A DNA stretch of 64,000 bases, taken from positions 7,118,930 through 7,182,929 of the forward strand of contig CM031872.1 of NCBI GenBank assembly GCA_018697195.1, written 5' to 3'. The notes beneath the pieces are model-generated. The model made no database searches. It had not been told where the DNA came from and saw nothing but the letters and a program-made list of their open reading frames with translations. The position numbers and the translations under genes are program-made. This stretch comes from Certhia americana (Eukaryota > Chordata > Aves > Passeriformes > Certhiidae). The first letter of the stretch is position 1; every line of letters begins with the position of its first letter. Shown one piece after another: positions 1 through 12,120 of this stretch.

Positions 1-699
1 GGAGAGCGCCAGCTGTTTGCAGGGAACCTCTGCACCTGGCCAGCCCAATAAATCTGTCACAAGCTCAGCAGTCACCGACTGCCAGCACAGCAGGGTGGCT
101 CCTCCCGGGCTATTTGCGCATGCTGCCCACAGGAAATGTGCCCAGAAAGGATTAAAGCAAAGCGACACTTCTTAAATTGATCCCATCCTGAGCCTTTCAG
201 CCCTGCAGTGAGTCAGCATCCAATTCCCAAAGGCAGATTTCCTAGGAAGTCTGAAAGGGAATAAACTGCCAGGTTAAAATGCCATGTTTATCAAACTGAG
301 CGAGAGACTCCCCTGCTTCCTACGTGATTTCAAATAAATTAGAAGCCCATCTGCTGTGCTTGGTTCCAAGAAATTAATTACTTCCAAGGGTGACGAGTTT
401 TTACAACAAAGTAATTATCAAGCTAATAAAAAAAGGCAGAGGTTGGGCCTTCAAGAGGAGCAAATTGCTGCCACTCCAGTGCCTGCAGCTGGGAGTTCCT
501 GAGAATCCCTCGGGCCTCCTGCCCCAGGGACTCCAGGAGAGGGATGCAGATTGATAAAAAAGTCTGACATCACACTGGGCCACACTCAGAAGCTCCCAGG
601 AATGGGCTCCCAGAGTGAGCTGGGATCCAGAACCCCCCAAGCCTGGGCTGAGTCCCCAGCATGGGCAGCAGGGGAGGGGGGGGATTCTGCCCCTCTGCC
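1..699. other. Intergenic, nothing recognised
   Basis: AT-rich to position 440 (TTAATTACTTCC, AAGTAATTATCAAGC), then GC-richer. No gene or repeat is recognised before the CR1 copy. Confidence 0.5.
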
Positions 700-1148
700 C
701 CTGTGCTCAGGTGAGACCCCACCTGCAGAACTGCCCCAGCCCTGGAGCCAGGCTGGCAGAGCTGGGGGTGTTCACCTGGAGAGGAGAAGGCACCAGGGAG
801 AGCTCAGAGCCCCTGCCAGGGCCAAAAGGGGCTCCAGCAGAGCGGGAGAGGGACTGGAGACAAGGGATGGAGGGACAGGACACAGGGAATGGCTTCCCAC
901 TGCCAGAGGGCAGGGCTGGGTGGGATATCGGGCAGGAATTGTTCCCTGGCAGGGTGGGCAGGCCCTGGCACAGGGTGCCCAGAGCAGCTGGGGCTGCCCC
1001 TGGATCCCTGGCAGTGTCCCAGGCCAGGCTGGACATTGGGGCTGGGAGCAGCCTGGGACAGTGGGAGGTGTCCCTGCCCATGGCAGGGCTGGGAATAAAT
1101 TGTTAAGTTCCTTTCCAACCCAATCCATTCTCTGATTCCATGATTCAA
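700..1148 (+). mobile_element. CR1 LINE fragment, 3' end
   Basis: The sequence from CAGGTGAGACCCCACCTGCAG to CATTCTCTGATTCCATGATT follows the avian CR1 3' region in sense orientation: TTCACCTGGAGAGGAG, CTGGCACAGGGTGCCCAGAG, CCCTGCCCATGGCAGGG, TTCCAACCCAATCC, then the ATTC-type tail. It is 5'-truncated as usual. The overlapping open frames are CR1 shadows shared with other copies here. Confidence 0.9.
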
Positions 1149-4100
1149 TGAAAAATTGCTGCTCTATATCCAATAAGGCTGATTTAATGATAAAACAAAA
1201 GGAAATCAAACTGACTTCAAGGGAGGAAAGGAGAGACTGAAACTGTCCTGAAGCACCTATGATCAGAAATATAGGGACTCTAGGGCCAGGGTAAAGGACT
1301 TTCCATGTTGCTTTCCAGGAAAGCTCACTGGAAACTCTGATTTTCCTTACTGGGAACCTGTTCTATTGGGAAGCTTCCTGGATGATATTCAAGCAAGCCC
1401 TCATCACAAAACTTTCCTTTTCCCACTGAACTGTCCAGGAGGCTTCTCCAAGTGCTGCTGCAGTTGCACCAGGCATGGCAAACACCAGGAGAGGTTTCTG
1501 AAGTGTCCAGATAATATTCCTGCCACTTCTAAAAATCCCCTGTGCCATGGAGGCAGCTCCAGCCTTGCACAGCTGAGTGCTTCTGTACTGGCTGGAACTT
1601 TCTCCTCCCTGCATCATTGTTAAGGACACAGAGCTGTTCATATGCAAGCCAAGGGCTTTTTTCCCATATAGCTCATGGCCAAAAATGTGATGAATCAGGG
1701 TTTGGGGTGATTTATCTCTATTTCAGTCTCTCCTAACTGTATTTTCTATTTCTAGCACCCACTGTCATTCAGGAAAATCTTGTAGGTATCCAAAGACACC
1801 ATGACTCACGCTCTGGCTCTCCCAGCTCTCATGAACAGTTTTCACTCAGATTTTGGGATCCTGGCTTGCAGCAAGTGGCTCTCTGGGACCAGGCCCATGA
1901 CTGGGGAGAAGGGAAATGCTTGGTTTCCTGTGAGTCAGCCCAAGCACTGTGGTTTGTGCTGTCATCATTAACACATGCAGCTGGAGTTATTTTAATAAAC
2001 TTGGTGATGATAATGGTTTTTAATAATGGTTTTAGGTGTTAATTCCCATCCTCCAGGGAGTCTCTGCCTTTGATTCGTCAAGGTTGAGTGAAACCCAGAC
2101 CCTTGGGAGCCAAGATCTTCTTTGAGGAGGACCCAGTGTTTCACCTCACACATGTTCTTCCCCTTCCCCTTCCCCTTCCCCTTCCCCTTCCCCTTCCCCT
2201 TCCCCTTCCCCTTCCCCTTCCCTTCCCCTTCCTCTTCCTCCTCCTCCTCCTCCTCCTCCTCCTCCTCCTCCTCCTGGAGCTGTGCTAAGCTCTCAGTGTG
2301 CTGCTCTGCAGAGATTTGGCAGCAAATCTGGTGAGCACCCAGCCAGGACAAGGAGTTGAGGATTGGCAATACAGGCATGGCCACCCCCAGCCTGCAGCTC
2401 CTGTAAATAAACCAGATCTGGATCCAAATAAACCTCCAGGGCTGCAAGGAACCTCCAGTGTCAGGTCTGGAGCTCCGTGTGCTTTCCTTCACTGGAGCTG
2501 TGGCCACAGGTGTCACCCTGAGTGTGGAAGTACAACCAGAGGGGTGACTTTGGGAATGCAAGCTCCAGTCTCCCAAGGGCTTTTCCCACTTGGAGGCTCA
2601 GGTGGATGAAATTCCTCAGCAGGCTTCCAGCAGCGACACTCCCCAAGCACAGCAGAGCTCAGGGCAAGGCTGTTCAGAGAGGGGAATTTTATTTGAGATC
2701 CAGCTGATCTCTCTCATTCTCAAACACCCCCAAACTCCACAGCAGCAGGACACAGGGGCCCCACTGCTCTGCCCAGGGTCACTCAGAGTGACACAGAGGA
2801 CAAAGGACACCAGCACCTTGGCACATTCCCTCTGGCAGCCACATGCTGGTTTTGGATGGCCATCACAAGATCCCCTGCAGCTCTCCCTTGCTCCCAACAC
2901 AGTTACCATTGGGTCACCTGGAAGAAGTGAGAGGGCTAGAGAAGGTCCCTGCAGAGATGGGGACACACTGATGTGGTACCCATGGTGCTGTTGATGAGGG
3001 ATGGCTGGAGGAGGATGTTTATGGGGAATGTTCTGATTGAAGAACTTGTAAGAAAGTAGGACACATCTTAATAGACTTCTCAAGGAGTTTTGGGGAGGAT
3101 TTGACTTTGAACTTCCTTTTTAAAAATAAGAAGTGGCCTACATAGGACTGAGTTTAAAATTATGCAAGTATCCCCCGGTAATGTATAGAGCATTAGGAAA
3201 CCCCAGAATAGCATCAGAGAGGGATTTGTGCCCTCAGCAGAGACCATCTGCAGAGGAGAAACTGAGCTCCTTTGGAAAATCCATGTTGGATCACTGGGAA
3301 AGGAGAGATTTTGCTGTCCTGTCAAGGACTCTGGGTTGACTGTACAAAGTCATGGGTGTGCTCGAGTTAAATCTCCCACAGAGCAGGTCCTTGGCCACAC
3401 TGAGGCACATCTGAGGTCCAGAAGGAAAGAGGAGGAATTGGCCAGAGCAGAAGTGTGGAGAGACCCCACCCAGTGCCTCTGGAGGTGCAGGGCCAGGAGC
3501 TGCCCCCAGACAAAGCACCCTGGAGCATCCCTGCCCCGAACGAGCCTGTCCGAGCACCATTCCTGAGCCATGAGGATCCCTGTGCCTGGGCATCCAGACC
3601 CTGGGGCAGAAATTGCCGTGGGATGGGTTCTCTGGCCTCCCCTCCCTTTTTGCTGCCCTGGAAGGGGACAGTCCCACCCCTGTCTAGCCCAGGCACTGCC
3701 TGCAAGCTTCCCTGTGAGCACCTGTCCTGGGCAGGGGCTGCTCCTGGGTGCTGTTCCCACATTTCCCAGAGCTGTGTGGGAGACACCAAAGCACTCAGGT
3801 GACACAGGGGCCGTGGAGATAAAGGACATCCCTTATTTGGGAGGTTTAGGAAAGAAACAAAGCAGCTTTCAGGGACACTTGCTCCACCCCAAAACAAATC
3901 CAGATTCATTGACCTCGTGGTACTTGGAGACAGGGCTTGGCTCTCGTTGGGCTGGTGCCTTTCAGTAAGGTAAATCTTGCAAAGCCCACCTAGAGCTGTG
4001 GTTGCTGAACATTCACCAGGACTTTGGGGCTGTCCAAGCCAGTGGGCAACCAAAGGATGCTGAAAAAATTCCAGAGCTTCACTGAAAGTCAAAATGTTCT

Positions 4101-6846
4101 ACCCACTGTGTTTGTTATTCCCATTATTTTTGTCACTGTATATAAAAAGTGGTTTCTGTTTGTGTGGTAGGAATTATCAGTGCTGGATTTGTCCCAAGGA
4201 TTCCTCATCCTTGCAGTGCTTCCCTCTCTCTCATGTTTAAAATCATGAACCCCAGCAAAGTGCCCTGATTTGGGTAAAGTTGGTCCTGGAGCCTGGTGAT
4301 AAACACAGGACTGGACACCATCATTGTGGATCCATGGATTCTGGCAATGTTCCATTCAGTCTGGCACAGCTCCACCTTGGTCAGCACCTCTGCTTGTGCC
4401 GAGAGCTGGACAGGCCCCGAGTCCCTTCCAGGGGGCTGAACATGAGGCTGAATAAACAGGCTTGAAGAGTCAAGGGAGGAGTTTACACTCCCTGCTTCTT
4501 CCCAGTGGAGGGAAGGGAGGGTAAGGATGAAGGGAAAGCCAAAGGAGGAGCACGAGCATCTCCACAGACAAATCCATGGAATTTCAGCCTCTGCTTTGGA
4601 CTCAGTCTGGCCTAAGCTCAACTCTGGGTGATGCTGATGGAGCTCAGGGCAGAGCTGGGGGGGTCTGTGCTGGGCACTGGGGAACATCCCCAGAATGGGG
4701 GGAAAGCTTTGCCCGCTGACGCTCTGGAAGGGACACACACAAGCCCACACACAAAGCCTGGTCTGGTATTTGGGGTATCCTGCAGGAGATCATGGGGTCT
4801 TCCAGCCCTGCAGATGAAGGCTCCAGTTCAGTGCCCTTTACCACCAGTTCAGAACCAGCTGTGGTCTGCAGAGAGACCCTTGGATGGCTGGAGCTAGACC
4901 CTGCTCAGGTCACAAGGAGAGGCTGAAATCCTGAAATCCTGTCTCCACTGAAAGCCACAGCAGCATTCCCATTCCTTTTCCATGGGACCCCCCCAGCTCA
5001 TGAATGCTGCTCCTGGTACTTGGCTCCAGTTTCCCGCAGGCTCTGAAGCTTCCCCAGGGCAGCTGTGCTCCCTGCACAGGCTCCAGACCCCCTTCCCAGC
5101 CACCATCCCCTGGGAGTCCTGGGGGTGTCCCAAAGGTGCTGCAGTCCCGATTATTCCACATCCAACTGTCAGATCCATGACAGTCAGCAGAGACCAACCC
5201 CAAAACCTCCTGCAGCCCTTGGACCCTCCATCCCTCTCTCTCTCCCCCTCCCACTGCTAGGAAACAAACCAGAGGAGCATTTTTAACCTGGTGCTGCTCT
5301 CAGGTTGGAGAGGATCCCCCCTCAGGGACAGGCCAAGACTGATTTGGTTGCACAGAAGGCTCTCCTGCCTTGTGCCTCTTATAAAATCCATCTGGAAAAA
5401 TAATCCTGGAGTCTGTGCTGACAAATGAGTAACTCTGCCTGCTGCATCAGTCTGCCCCTTCCCTTTCCACGGGTGTGCTTTGGAAACCAAACACAAAGAG
5501 AGCCCCTTGGGGTGGCCAAAGCAAACAGCTCTGCTCAGAATTTAGAAATAAATATATAAACCAGGCCATGGACCAATTAGCAAGGAGCATTTCTAAACAC
5601 AAACCCTGCCATGAGGCCAGACCTCTCCAGTGTGCAGAGCCAATGAGGGGCTCTTTTGGTGCTGTCACATTTTGTTGCTGCTGCCAGGCTGATTTACTGC
5701 AGCTCTTTCTGCAGTGTGGCCCCTGCCCAGGGCTTGTGTGGGGTTGAATCCAGTGGGAAGCAAGACATGGTCAGGATCCTTCTTCCACTAGATGCAAACG
5801 CAGCAGAGGAACCCTCTCTAAGGGGAAAAACCTCAACCCTCCTCTAAGGGGAAAAAACACCAATAATTCTAATACAAAAAACCTTTAAATCAATCCAGCA
5901 GATGAAATCTGAACACTCCTCCTAGAAAAAAGAAAAAAAATTAAGTATAAGAAATGTGTAAAATCCTCGTCCTTGTACAATTTCTTTGATTTTAACAGCT
6001 GCTGATAGAGACTTTTTGAGGCCATGGGGAGGAGCAGCCACTGTCTGCAAAACAGATCAGGAGCAAGGCTACCTTCTGTCTCTCTGATTAGGGACTGGGG
6101 GGGGGGTGTGGTGTGGATATTTTGGGAACACACAGCCTGGAAAGGCAGGATGGGAAGAGTCAGGATGGAAACACAGGGCTGACATGGATGGAGCCCCCCT
6201 GCCCCCAAATCCCTCAGCAGGAGCCATGTCTGGGGTTCCAGGGGGAAGGTGTGGGTATGGATGGGCCATGGGATGGCCCCTGTGCCTGGGCTCTGTGTGG
6301 GAAGGGTGTCCCTGGGAACAGCCTGGTGAGACCTTCCCAAGCCAGAACTGGGGGGATTTACAGAGCAAACACTTTTCCAGCCAGGGCTGGAACCCCCAGA
6401 GCAGCTTCTCCACACTCTGGGGAAACAACAGGCACGTGCTGAGAGGGTCCTTGGGGACAGGGGGCAGAGAAACACTCAGAACAGCTTTTTTACCCAGAAA
6501 AACTGTTTTTTCCATTCTGACATTACCCTGAAATGGGCCTGGTTTAAAATCTAACCACCCCCAAACTAAAAATGTTTTTTCTTGAAAAGAGGATCATGTC
6601 AAGAGCAAAGCCCATCAGAGGACAGGGAGGAGATGGATGGTCCCCCTCATCTCACTGTCCTCTCCAGTCTCTGAGCCAGGGGACAGCCCAAGGACAGCAA
6701 ATCAAAATTTAGTTTCTGAATCAGAATTTAGGGAGGTTGGTGCAGAATAAAAAGCTTCAAAATGTTTCTTCTATTGAGTCAAACCTCAGGGAAGTGGAAA
6801 CACTTGGCAGATGCATTTGGGCTACTCAGGGCCCCAACAGAGATTA
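1149..6846. other. Intergenic stretch
   Basis: No gene is supported. It contains the polypyrimidine tract at 2155-2275 and a short direct repeat (CTCTAAGGGGAAAAA) near 5815 and 5843. Open frames in it do not resemble any family I know and show no exon structure. Confidence 0.55.
2155..2275. repeat. 121-bp uninterrupted polypyrimidine tract
   Basis: A CCCCTT-type hexanucleotide array passes into a (CCT)n array, with not one purine on the plus strand. Mirror symmetry within the hexanucleotide part could allow triplex (H-DNA) structure. Frames through it are low-complexity artefacts (Pro/Leu/Phe or Glu/Gly-Lys). Confidence 0.95.
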
Positions 6847-7260
6847 TTGAATCACAGAATTGTAGAAAGGTTTGGTTAGAAGGAACATTAATTATACAGT
6901 GCCACCCCTGCCATGGGCAGGGACACCTCCCACTGTCCCAGGCTGCTCCCAGCCCCAATGTCCAGCCTGGCCTGGGACACTGCCAGGGATCCAGGGGCAG
7001 CCACAGCTGCTCTGGGCACCCTGTGCCAAGGCCTGCCCACCCTGCCAGGGAACAATTCCTGCCCAATATCCCACCCAGCCCTGCCCTCTGGCAGTGGGAA
7101 GCCATTCCCTGTGTCCTGTCCATCCATCCCATATCTCCAGTCCCTCTCCAGCTCTCCTGGAGCCCCTTTTGGCCCTGGCAGGGGCTCTGAGCTCTCCCTA
7201 AAGCTTTTCCTCTCCAGGTGAACACCCCCAGCTCTCCCAGCTGGCTCCAGAGCAGAGGAA
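6847..7260 (-). mobile_element. CR1 LINE fragment, 3' end
   Basis: Minus-strand copy beginning at its tail (GAATCACAGAATTGTAGAAAGG), then CCATGGGCAGGGACACCTCC and on to CTCTCCAGGTGAACACCCCC. It is nearly identical to the 700-1148 copy in the shared part, so both are from the same young subfamily. Confidence 0.9.
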
Positions 7261-9147
7261 TTTCTCTGGACTCCAGAGACCCCAGGACTGAGCAGAAGAA
7301 CAGAACCTGAAGCTGTCACAGCCTTGAACCAGACCCTGCTCCCCTGTGCAGGGCAGGACCAAAGCTGCACTGAACAATTCCCCGTGCCTGGCCAGTGATA
7401 ATCTTGTATTTATGTCATGGTTTAATCTGTGGCTGGCTCCAAGAGGAATTTTCAATTTACAAATGAAGGTGTTGGAAATGCTGTTCCCTTTTCCATGGCC
7501 GTGGATACAGGATTGAGCACAGACAGTTGTAACACACCAAAGGCTGAGCAGGATGAGCAAAGGAAATGCCTCAAATGCTCATGGTGCACTGTCAAGTGTA
7601 AAAGTGGAACATAAAGACACTCCTAGTGCAATTTCTAGGGAAAAAAAGGCTCTTCAAACTTCCTTTTGTTGCTAAGAAATAGCAAAACATGAGAATAAGC
7701 AAAGAAGCACTTTGTGAAGTGCTCTTTCTGTGAAGACGCAGATGTGCAGCACAGTTCATCATCCATGGACACACTCATGACAGCCAGCTAAATACAGTTG
7801 TTTTCCATGTCAAAAATGATTCTTTTGTGTGGCAAAAGCTCCCTGTATCACCAATAATGTATTAAATACTCTTTGGAGAGAATAATGCAAGACTTGGCTA
7901 AAATATTCATACTTTTATTTGTGGTTTCTGAAGTCTGAAACCATGAGGATTTCAAAGCGTTTCATGTGGCTCATTACAGCTTATCTAAGAGGGAAATAAT
8001 CTATTGTTGAGTTATTTTCAAGGAAGAAGCAGCACTGGGAAGAGTTGAAAATGTGAAAAGTGCTTCCATCATATGGTTTGAATTCTGATGATGATTCATC
8101 ACTTGCCACTAAAATTTTAATTTTCAAAGTCAGAAATTAAAGGGGAGGGGGAAGATTTGAACTCCCAAGTTCACAACCCATGTGTTAAACAGCAAAGTAT
8201 GTGTAAATGCATTGTGTAGAGGAACAGAAGTTTATTAATTCCTTCCCCTAGAAAAGGGCTGAATAATTGCAGTGGATTTGGGATATTTTTCCTATTAAAT
8301 ACAAAGAAATGTTGAGGCAGCCCATCATAAAATGGCCCTCTCTTCCTGAGAGCTATGCAAGGGAATTCAGCAGGAATAGCCCAGCTGAAGTTTTTATATT
8401 CTTTAATACAATACAGATGGCAAGAGAGATGGAAAGTGCTTGGTATGCAAGTGCTGAAGGCTTTCAATGTTCATTTTAAAACGCATAAGAATACTTAAAA
8501 ATGAGCCTGCATTAAACTTTGCATGCCAAAATTTATAACATGCATCCACTGAAGTGTAAATTACAGCCAAGGACTGACAGCAAATTCCTTGGCCATAAAC
8601 ACCGACATTCTCTGAAAGAAAAGCCACAACAGTGCAGAGCAGAATCAGCAGAAAAGGGTTTTGTTTGCCTGGGTGTGTTTTCTTCCAGACACCTGACTTC
8701 ACAGGGAACTCAGCACGTGACACTCACTTAACCTGAATCAATCATTTTCTCTGAAATCCACACTGACTTCCCATCATAAACATCAGAGACGTGGTGAATT
8801 TTTAGAGCAGGCTTGTTGTGTATCGAATTGAGCATACACATGTTTTAGGGGCATTGAGTTATGGAAGGCTCTGGTTGTGAAGCAGTGAATCCCAGGTCTC
8901 TCTGTTGCTCCAAACCTCCTGGTTCTCCTGCAGCTGTCAGGGATATGTCCATGTGTGGCAGGTGGGAGATCTGCAGGCTGCAACCTCCTGATAAACCCTG
9001 ATTCTGCCGAAGGACAAGTCTCAAATTAACACCATTTGTCCACAGAAAGTGTTTTATGGCTTGATAAAAATATAAAAATACAAGAGGAATTAAAGCCTCA
9101 TTGTCATCCTGCCATGAACATTTTAAATGAGGCATCAAAAACTCCTC
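7261..9147. other. AT-rich intergenic stretch
   Basis: No gene or interspersed repeat is recognised. From about 7,780 to 8,760 it is distinctly AT-rich and free of low-complexity runs (AAATACTCTTTGG, TATTGTTGAGTTATTTTC), a composition often seen in conserved non-coding DNA. Confidence 0.5.
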
Positions 9148-9332
9148 CCCCAGAGGGTGCTGGGCACTGCCCAGGGAATGGGCACGGCCCCGAGGCTGCC
9201 AGAGCTGCAGGAGCCTTTGGACATCCCAGGGATGCACAGGCTGGGAGTGTTGGGGGGTCTGTGCAGGGAGAGGGCTGGGCTGGATGATCCTGTGGGTCCG
9301 TCCCAGCTTTCATGATTCCATAATAGAAGGAG
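9148..9332 (+). mobile_element. CR1-related LINE fragment, 3' end of another subfamily
   Basis: GGGCTGGATGATCCTGTGGG followed by TCCGTCCCAGC and a tail CATGATTCCATAAT mark a CR1 3' end. The body (GAGGCTGCCAGAGCTGCAGG, GACATCCCAGGGATGCACAGG) matches in reverse the element at 14.2 kb, so the two belong to one subfamily. Confidence 0.8.
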
Positions 9333-11799
9333 GGCTCTTGAGATGCTCAGAGAACCCTCACAAACTGCCCCCCCCCTTAATGTGCCCATGGCAGATGCTC
9401 CTTAAATAAGCCCAGCACCTCCAAACTGCTTTTCCCATCCCAGATCATGTTGCAGAGGGAGCAGCAACCCCAGTGGGGTGAGGGGGACCTCAGAGCCCTG
9501 TCCTTGGCTGGAGCAGCTGCCACCAGCACAGACAGCCAAAGGACATTGTCTGCCTGTAGAAAATTAACCTGAATTTGAGAAACTGATGCACCCCGCTCCA
9601 GTTGGCACCAAATCATCCCCTTTGTGCTCCTCGGGTCACAGCTCTGGCAGTGCCCATGGCAGCTGGGACTCTGAGCCAGGTCTCAGCTGCTACCTGGGCT
9701 GTGTGGGGCCCATGATATCCCCACAAAGGACATCACAGAGGTGTCCCCATTGCCTAGCTCTAGTGCCCCCCATTTCCTGGCTCCAGTGTCCCCCCTGCCT
9801 GCCTCCCTGGTGTCCCCCCTGCCTGGCTCTTGCTGCAGGGCTGACTGGCACAAACCAGACCCAAACCTCGCTGCCCCCTCTCTCCCTTCCTCTCTCCTCG
9901 GTAATTCAATCCCAGCCCGGGCTGGCAGGGAGCCAGGCGGCACCAGGAGCGAGACAGGCTCCGCTCGGTTATTAACGAGTTTCTTCATCCCAAAGAGGCC
10001 TTCCCAAGGAAAAACACTTCCCTCCCGCGGGCCAGCGTGGGGCAAACAGATTGGAGCCTTATTTCTCCTTTGACTTTGGTGCCTGGGCTCCTTGGCCATG
10101 TGCCAGTGGGCAGCAGCTGGCCCTAAGCTCACCCTCAGATGCGCAGCTCCCGCCTGCCTTTGGGGAGGGCGGAATCAAGAGCCACCTAAATAAAGCAAAT
10201 GTTAGTGGGTAAAAAGGGCTTAACTGGGTTATTTTCTGTTATTTTCCTTTGCCTTCTATTGTGGTGGTGGTGTTTTGTGGATTTTCTTTCAGTGGACAAA
10301 GCGAGGATGCAGCAGATGCCGTGTGCTCAGACCTCATCTCGACTGAGCTGGGGAACAGAAATAATTTCAGTGACTTAGAGAGAGGATGTCTGGAATCAGT
10401 AAAAACCACAGGGAAATAAGCTTTTTTAATCATTTGCCCAAATTCCTGTAAGTTTAGGTAGGAGATACCAGGTACCCTGTACTCAGAGAAATATTTCTGC
10501 TGCTGTCCATGACATCAGTCTCTGGGCTTTGGCTGCCTGGGGATCTGTGCAGCGCCTCCAGCAGATGTAACCTTTGTACAAGGGTGATGTTTGGTTGTTG
10601 TATTCTCCAGCTATTTCTGGAAGTGAATGCAATAATCTTCCACTCGGATATGACTGTCTCCAGCATAAACAAATCCAGGCCAGCTTTGCACCATAGTTCT
10701 ACTGTCTGGAAATATCATCATGGAGGATGTTTACTTGACTCTTTCCAATTTTTTTTTTCATTCTTTGCTTTGTTTGCAGTCAAACTCAATTTTTTTAGAT
10801 ATACACTTTTCCCAACCCAAATGTCTTCTCCCTTTCATTTCAGCATCTCTTGCTCCAGAGTTTGGGGAACAGCCAAACTCCTTCACTGGAACCAGTTTCC
10901 ATTTGGGACATGACATTGTTCCAAGTTGCCATAAAGTCAAAGTGTGTGTTCTATACACAGGAACAGCATGGAGAGCTGGTGTTGTCTTTGGCATTATGGC
11001 CACTACCATAGTCATCCATGTCCACCCTCCCCTGGAAACACAAGACTTCAGACTCTGGAGTCTGGATGACCTCTCAGTGTTTAGGCGACACTTCTCCTCC
11101 AGATGAGACACCTGGACTCAATGGGCTGAATTTCATTGTCCTGGGAACCTCCCAGTGCTGATGTGGGAGTGACAAGGAATTGTGTTTGGGCAGCTTTGAT
11201 GCCCTTGAGGATATGGGACAGATCCACAGGAGATCCCCATCTGACCATCAGCCTTCTTTGAAAGCACTGGACAGCAAACCAGCACTGTGATGTAAACTCA
11301 AGATCTGAGAGAACTAGAAGTGATTGCAGGAGAAATCTGCTGTCAGCCAGAGGCACTGGGTGGGATAATCCCCTCTGTGATGAGTGTGATGCTCCTAAAA
11401 CCCCACAAGTGCTCACAGCTCCAAGGAGCTCTTGCTCCAGGACTAGATGGGGCTGGATCTGCTGGAGTCCAGGCTGGGGAAGACCATTTATTGTCACAGG
11501 AAAAGAAGAGTGTATTTTTGAGATGGACTGATGTATTCCTGCCTGGATGGGACCTGTGGAGGTGTGTGAGACATTGAACTCTCTTCCTGGCCACATTGCG
11601 TGGGGCAGGCTGGGGAGCCACCATGGCTGCCCTCTGTGCTGAACCTTCTCAGGGAGAAGCTTCTTGCAGGGCCCATGGCCCAGGTGGGCACCACATCCAG
11701 GCTGTGCATGACCCTTCTGTCCCTCTGTCACCTGCAACTTCTCACCAAGAAGTTGTTGGGATGAAATCTTCCCAGCAGGATTGGTTCAGGTAAACACAC
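9333..11799. other. Intergenic stretch
   Basis: No gene is supported. A small CpG-containing segment at about 9,885-10,050 (CCCAGCCCGGGCTGGCAGGG is a near-palindrome) stands out. The remainder, including AT-rich 10,190-10,850, shows nothing recognisable. Confidence 0.5.
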
Positions 11800-12120
11800 G
11801 GACAGAGCTGGAAGCAGCTCCAGGGGAGGTGAATCACACCCAGCCCTGGAGACCATCAAGACAAGATGAAACAGCCTCAAGTTGCTCCAGGGTAGGTTTA
11901 GTTTGGATATCAGGGGAAAAATTCCCAATGGAAAGGGTGGTAAGGAATTGGAACTGCTCAGGGCAGTGATGGGACCACTGTCCTTGGAGGGACTTAAAAG
12001 ATGTGTAAATGTGGCACTTGGGGACATGGTTAGTGGTGGCCTTGGCAGTGCATTCCAGGGGGAATGGTTGGACTCATGAACCTAGAGGCCTCTTCTTAGA
12101 TTAATTCTATAATTCTAAGA
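11800..12120 (+). mobile_element. CR1 LINE fragment, older divergent copy
   Basis: AGGTTTAGTTTGGATATCAGG, GGAACTGCTCAGGGCAGTGATGG, CACTTGGGGACATGGTTAGTGG, GGTTGGACTCATGA and an ATTCTATAATTCTA tail follow the 3' end of a CR1 subfamily in sense orientation. Confidence 0.85.

Noticed and set aside
2088..2334. Frames rich in Pro-Leu or Phe-Pro
   Set aside because: They are translations of the CCCCTT/CCT simple repeat.
6762..7190. 142-codon frame with relatives near 0.8, 17.0, 26.3 and 31.4 kb
   Set aside because: The recurring peptides come from the untranslated 3' part of CR1 copies on one strand or the other, not from a gene family.
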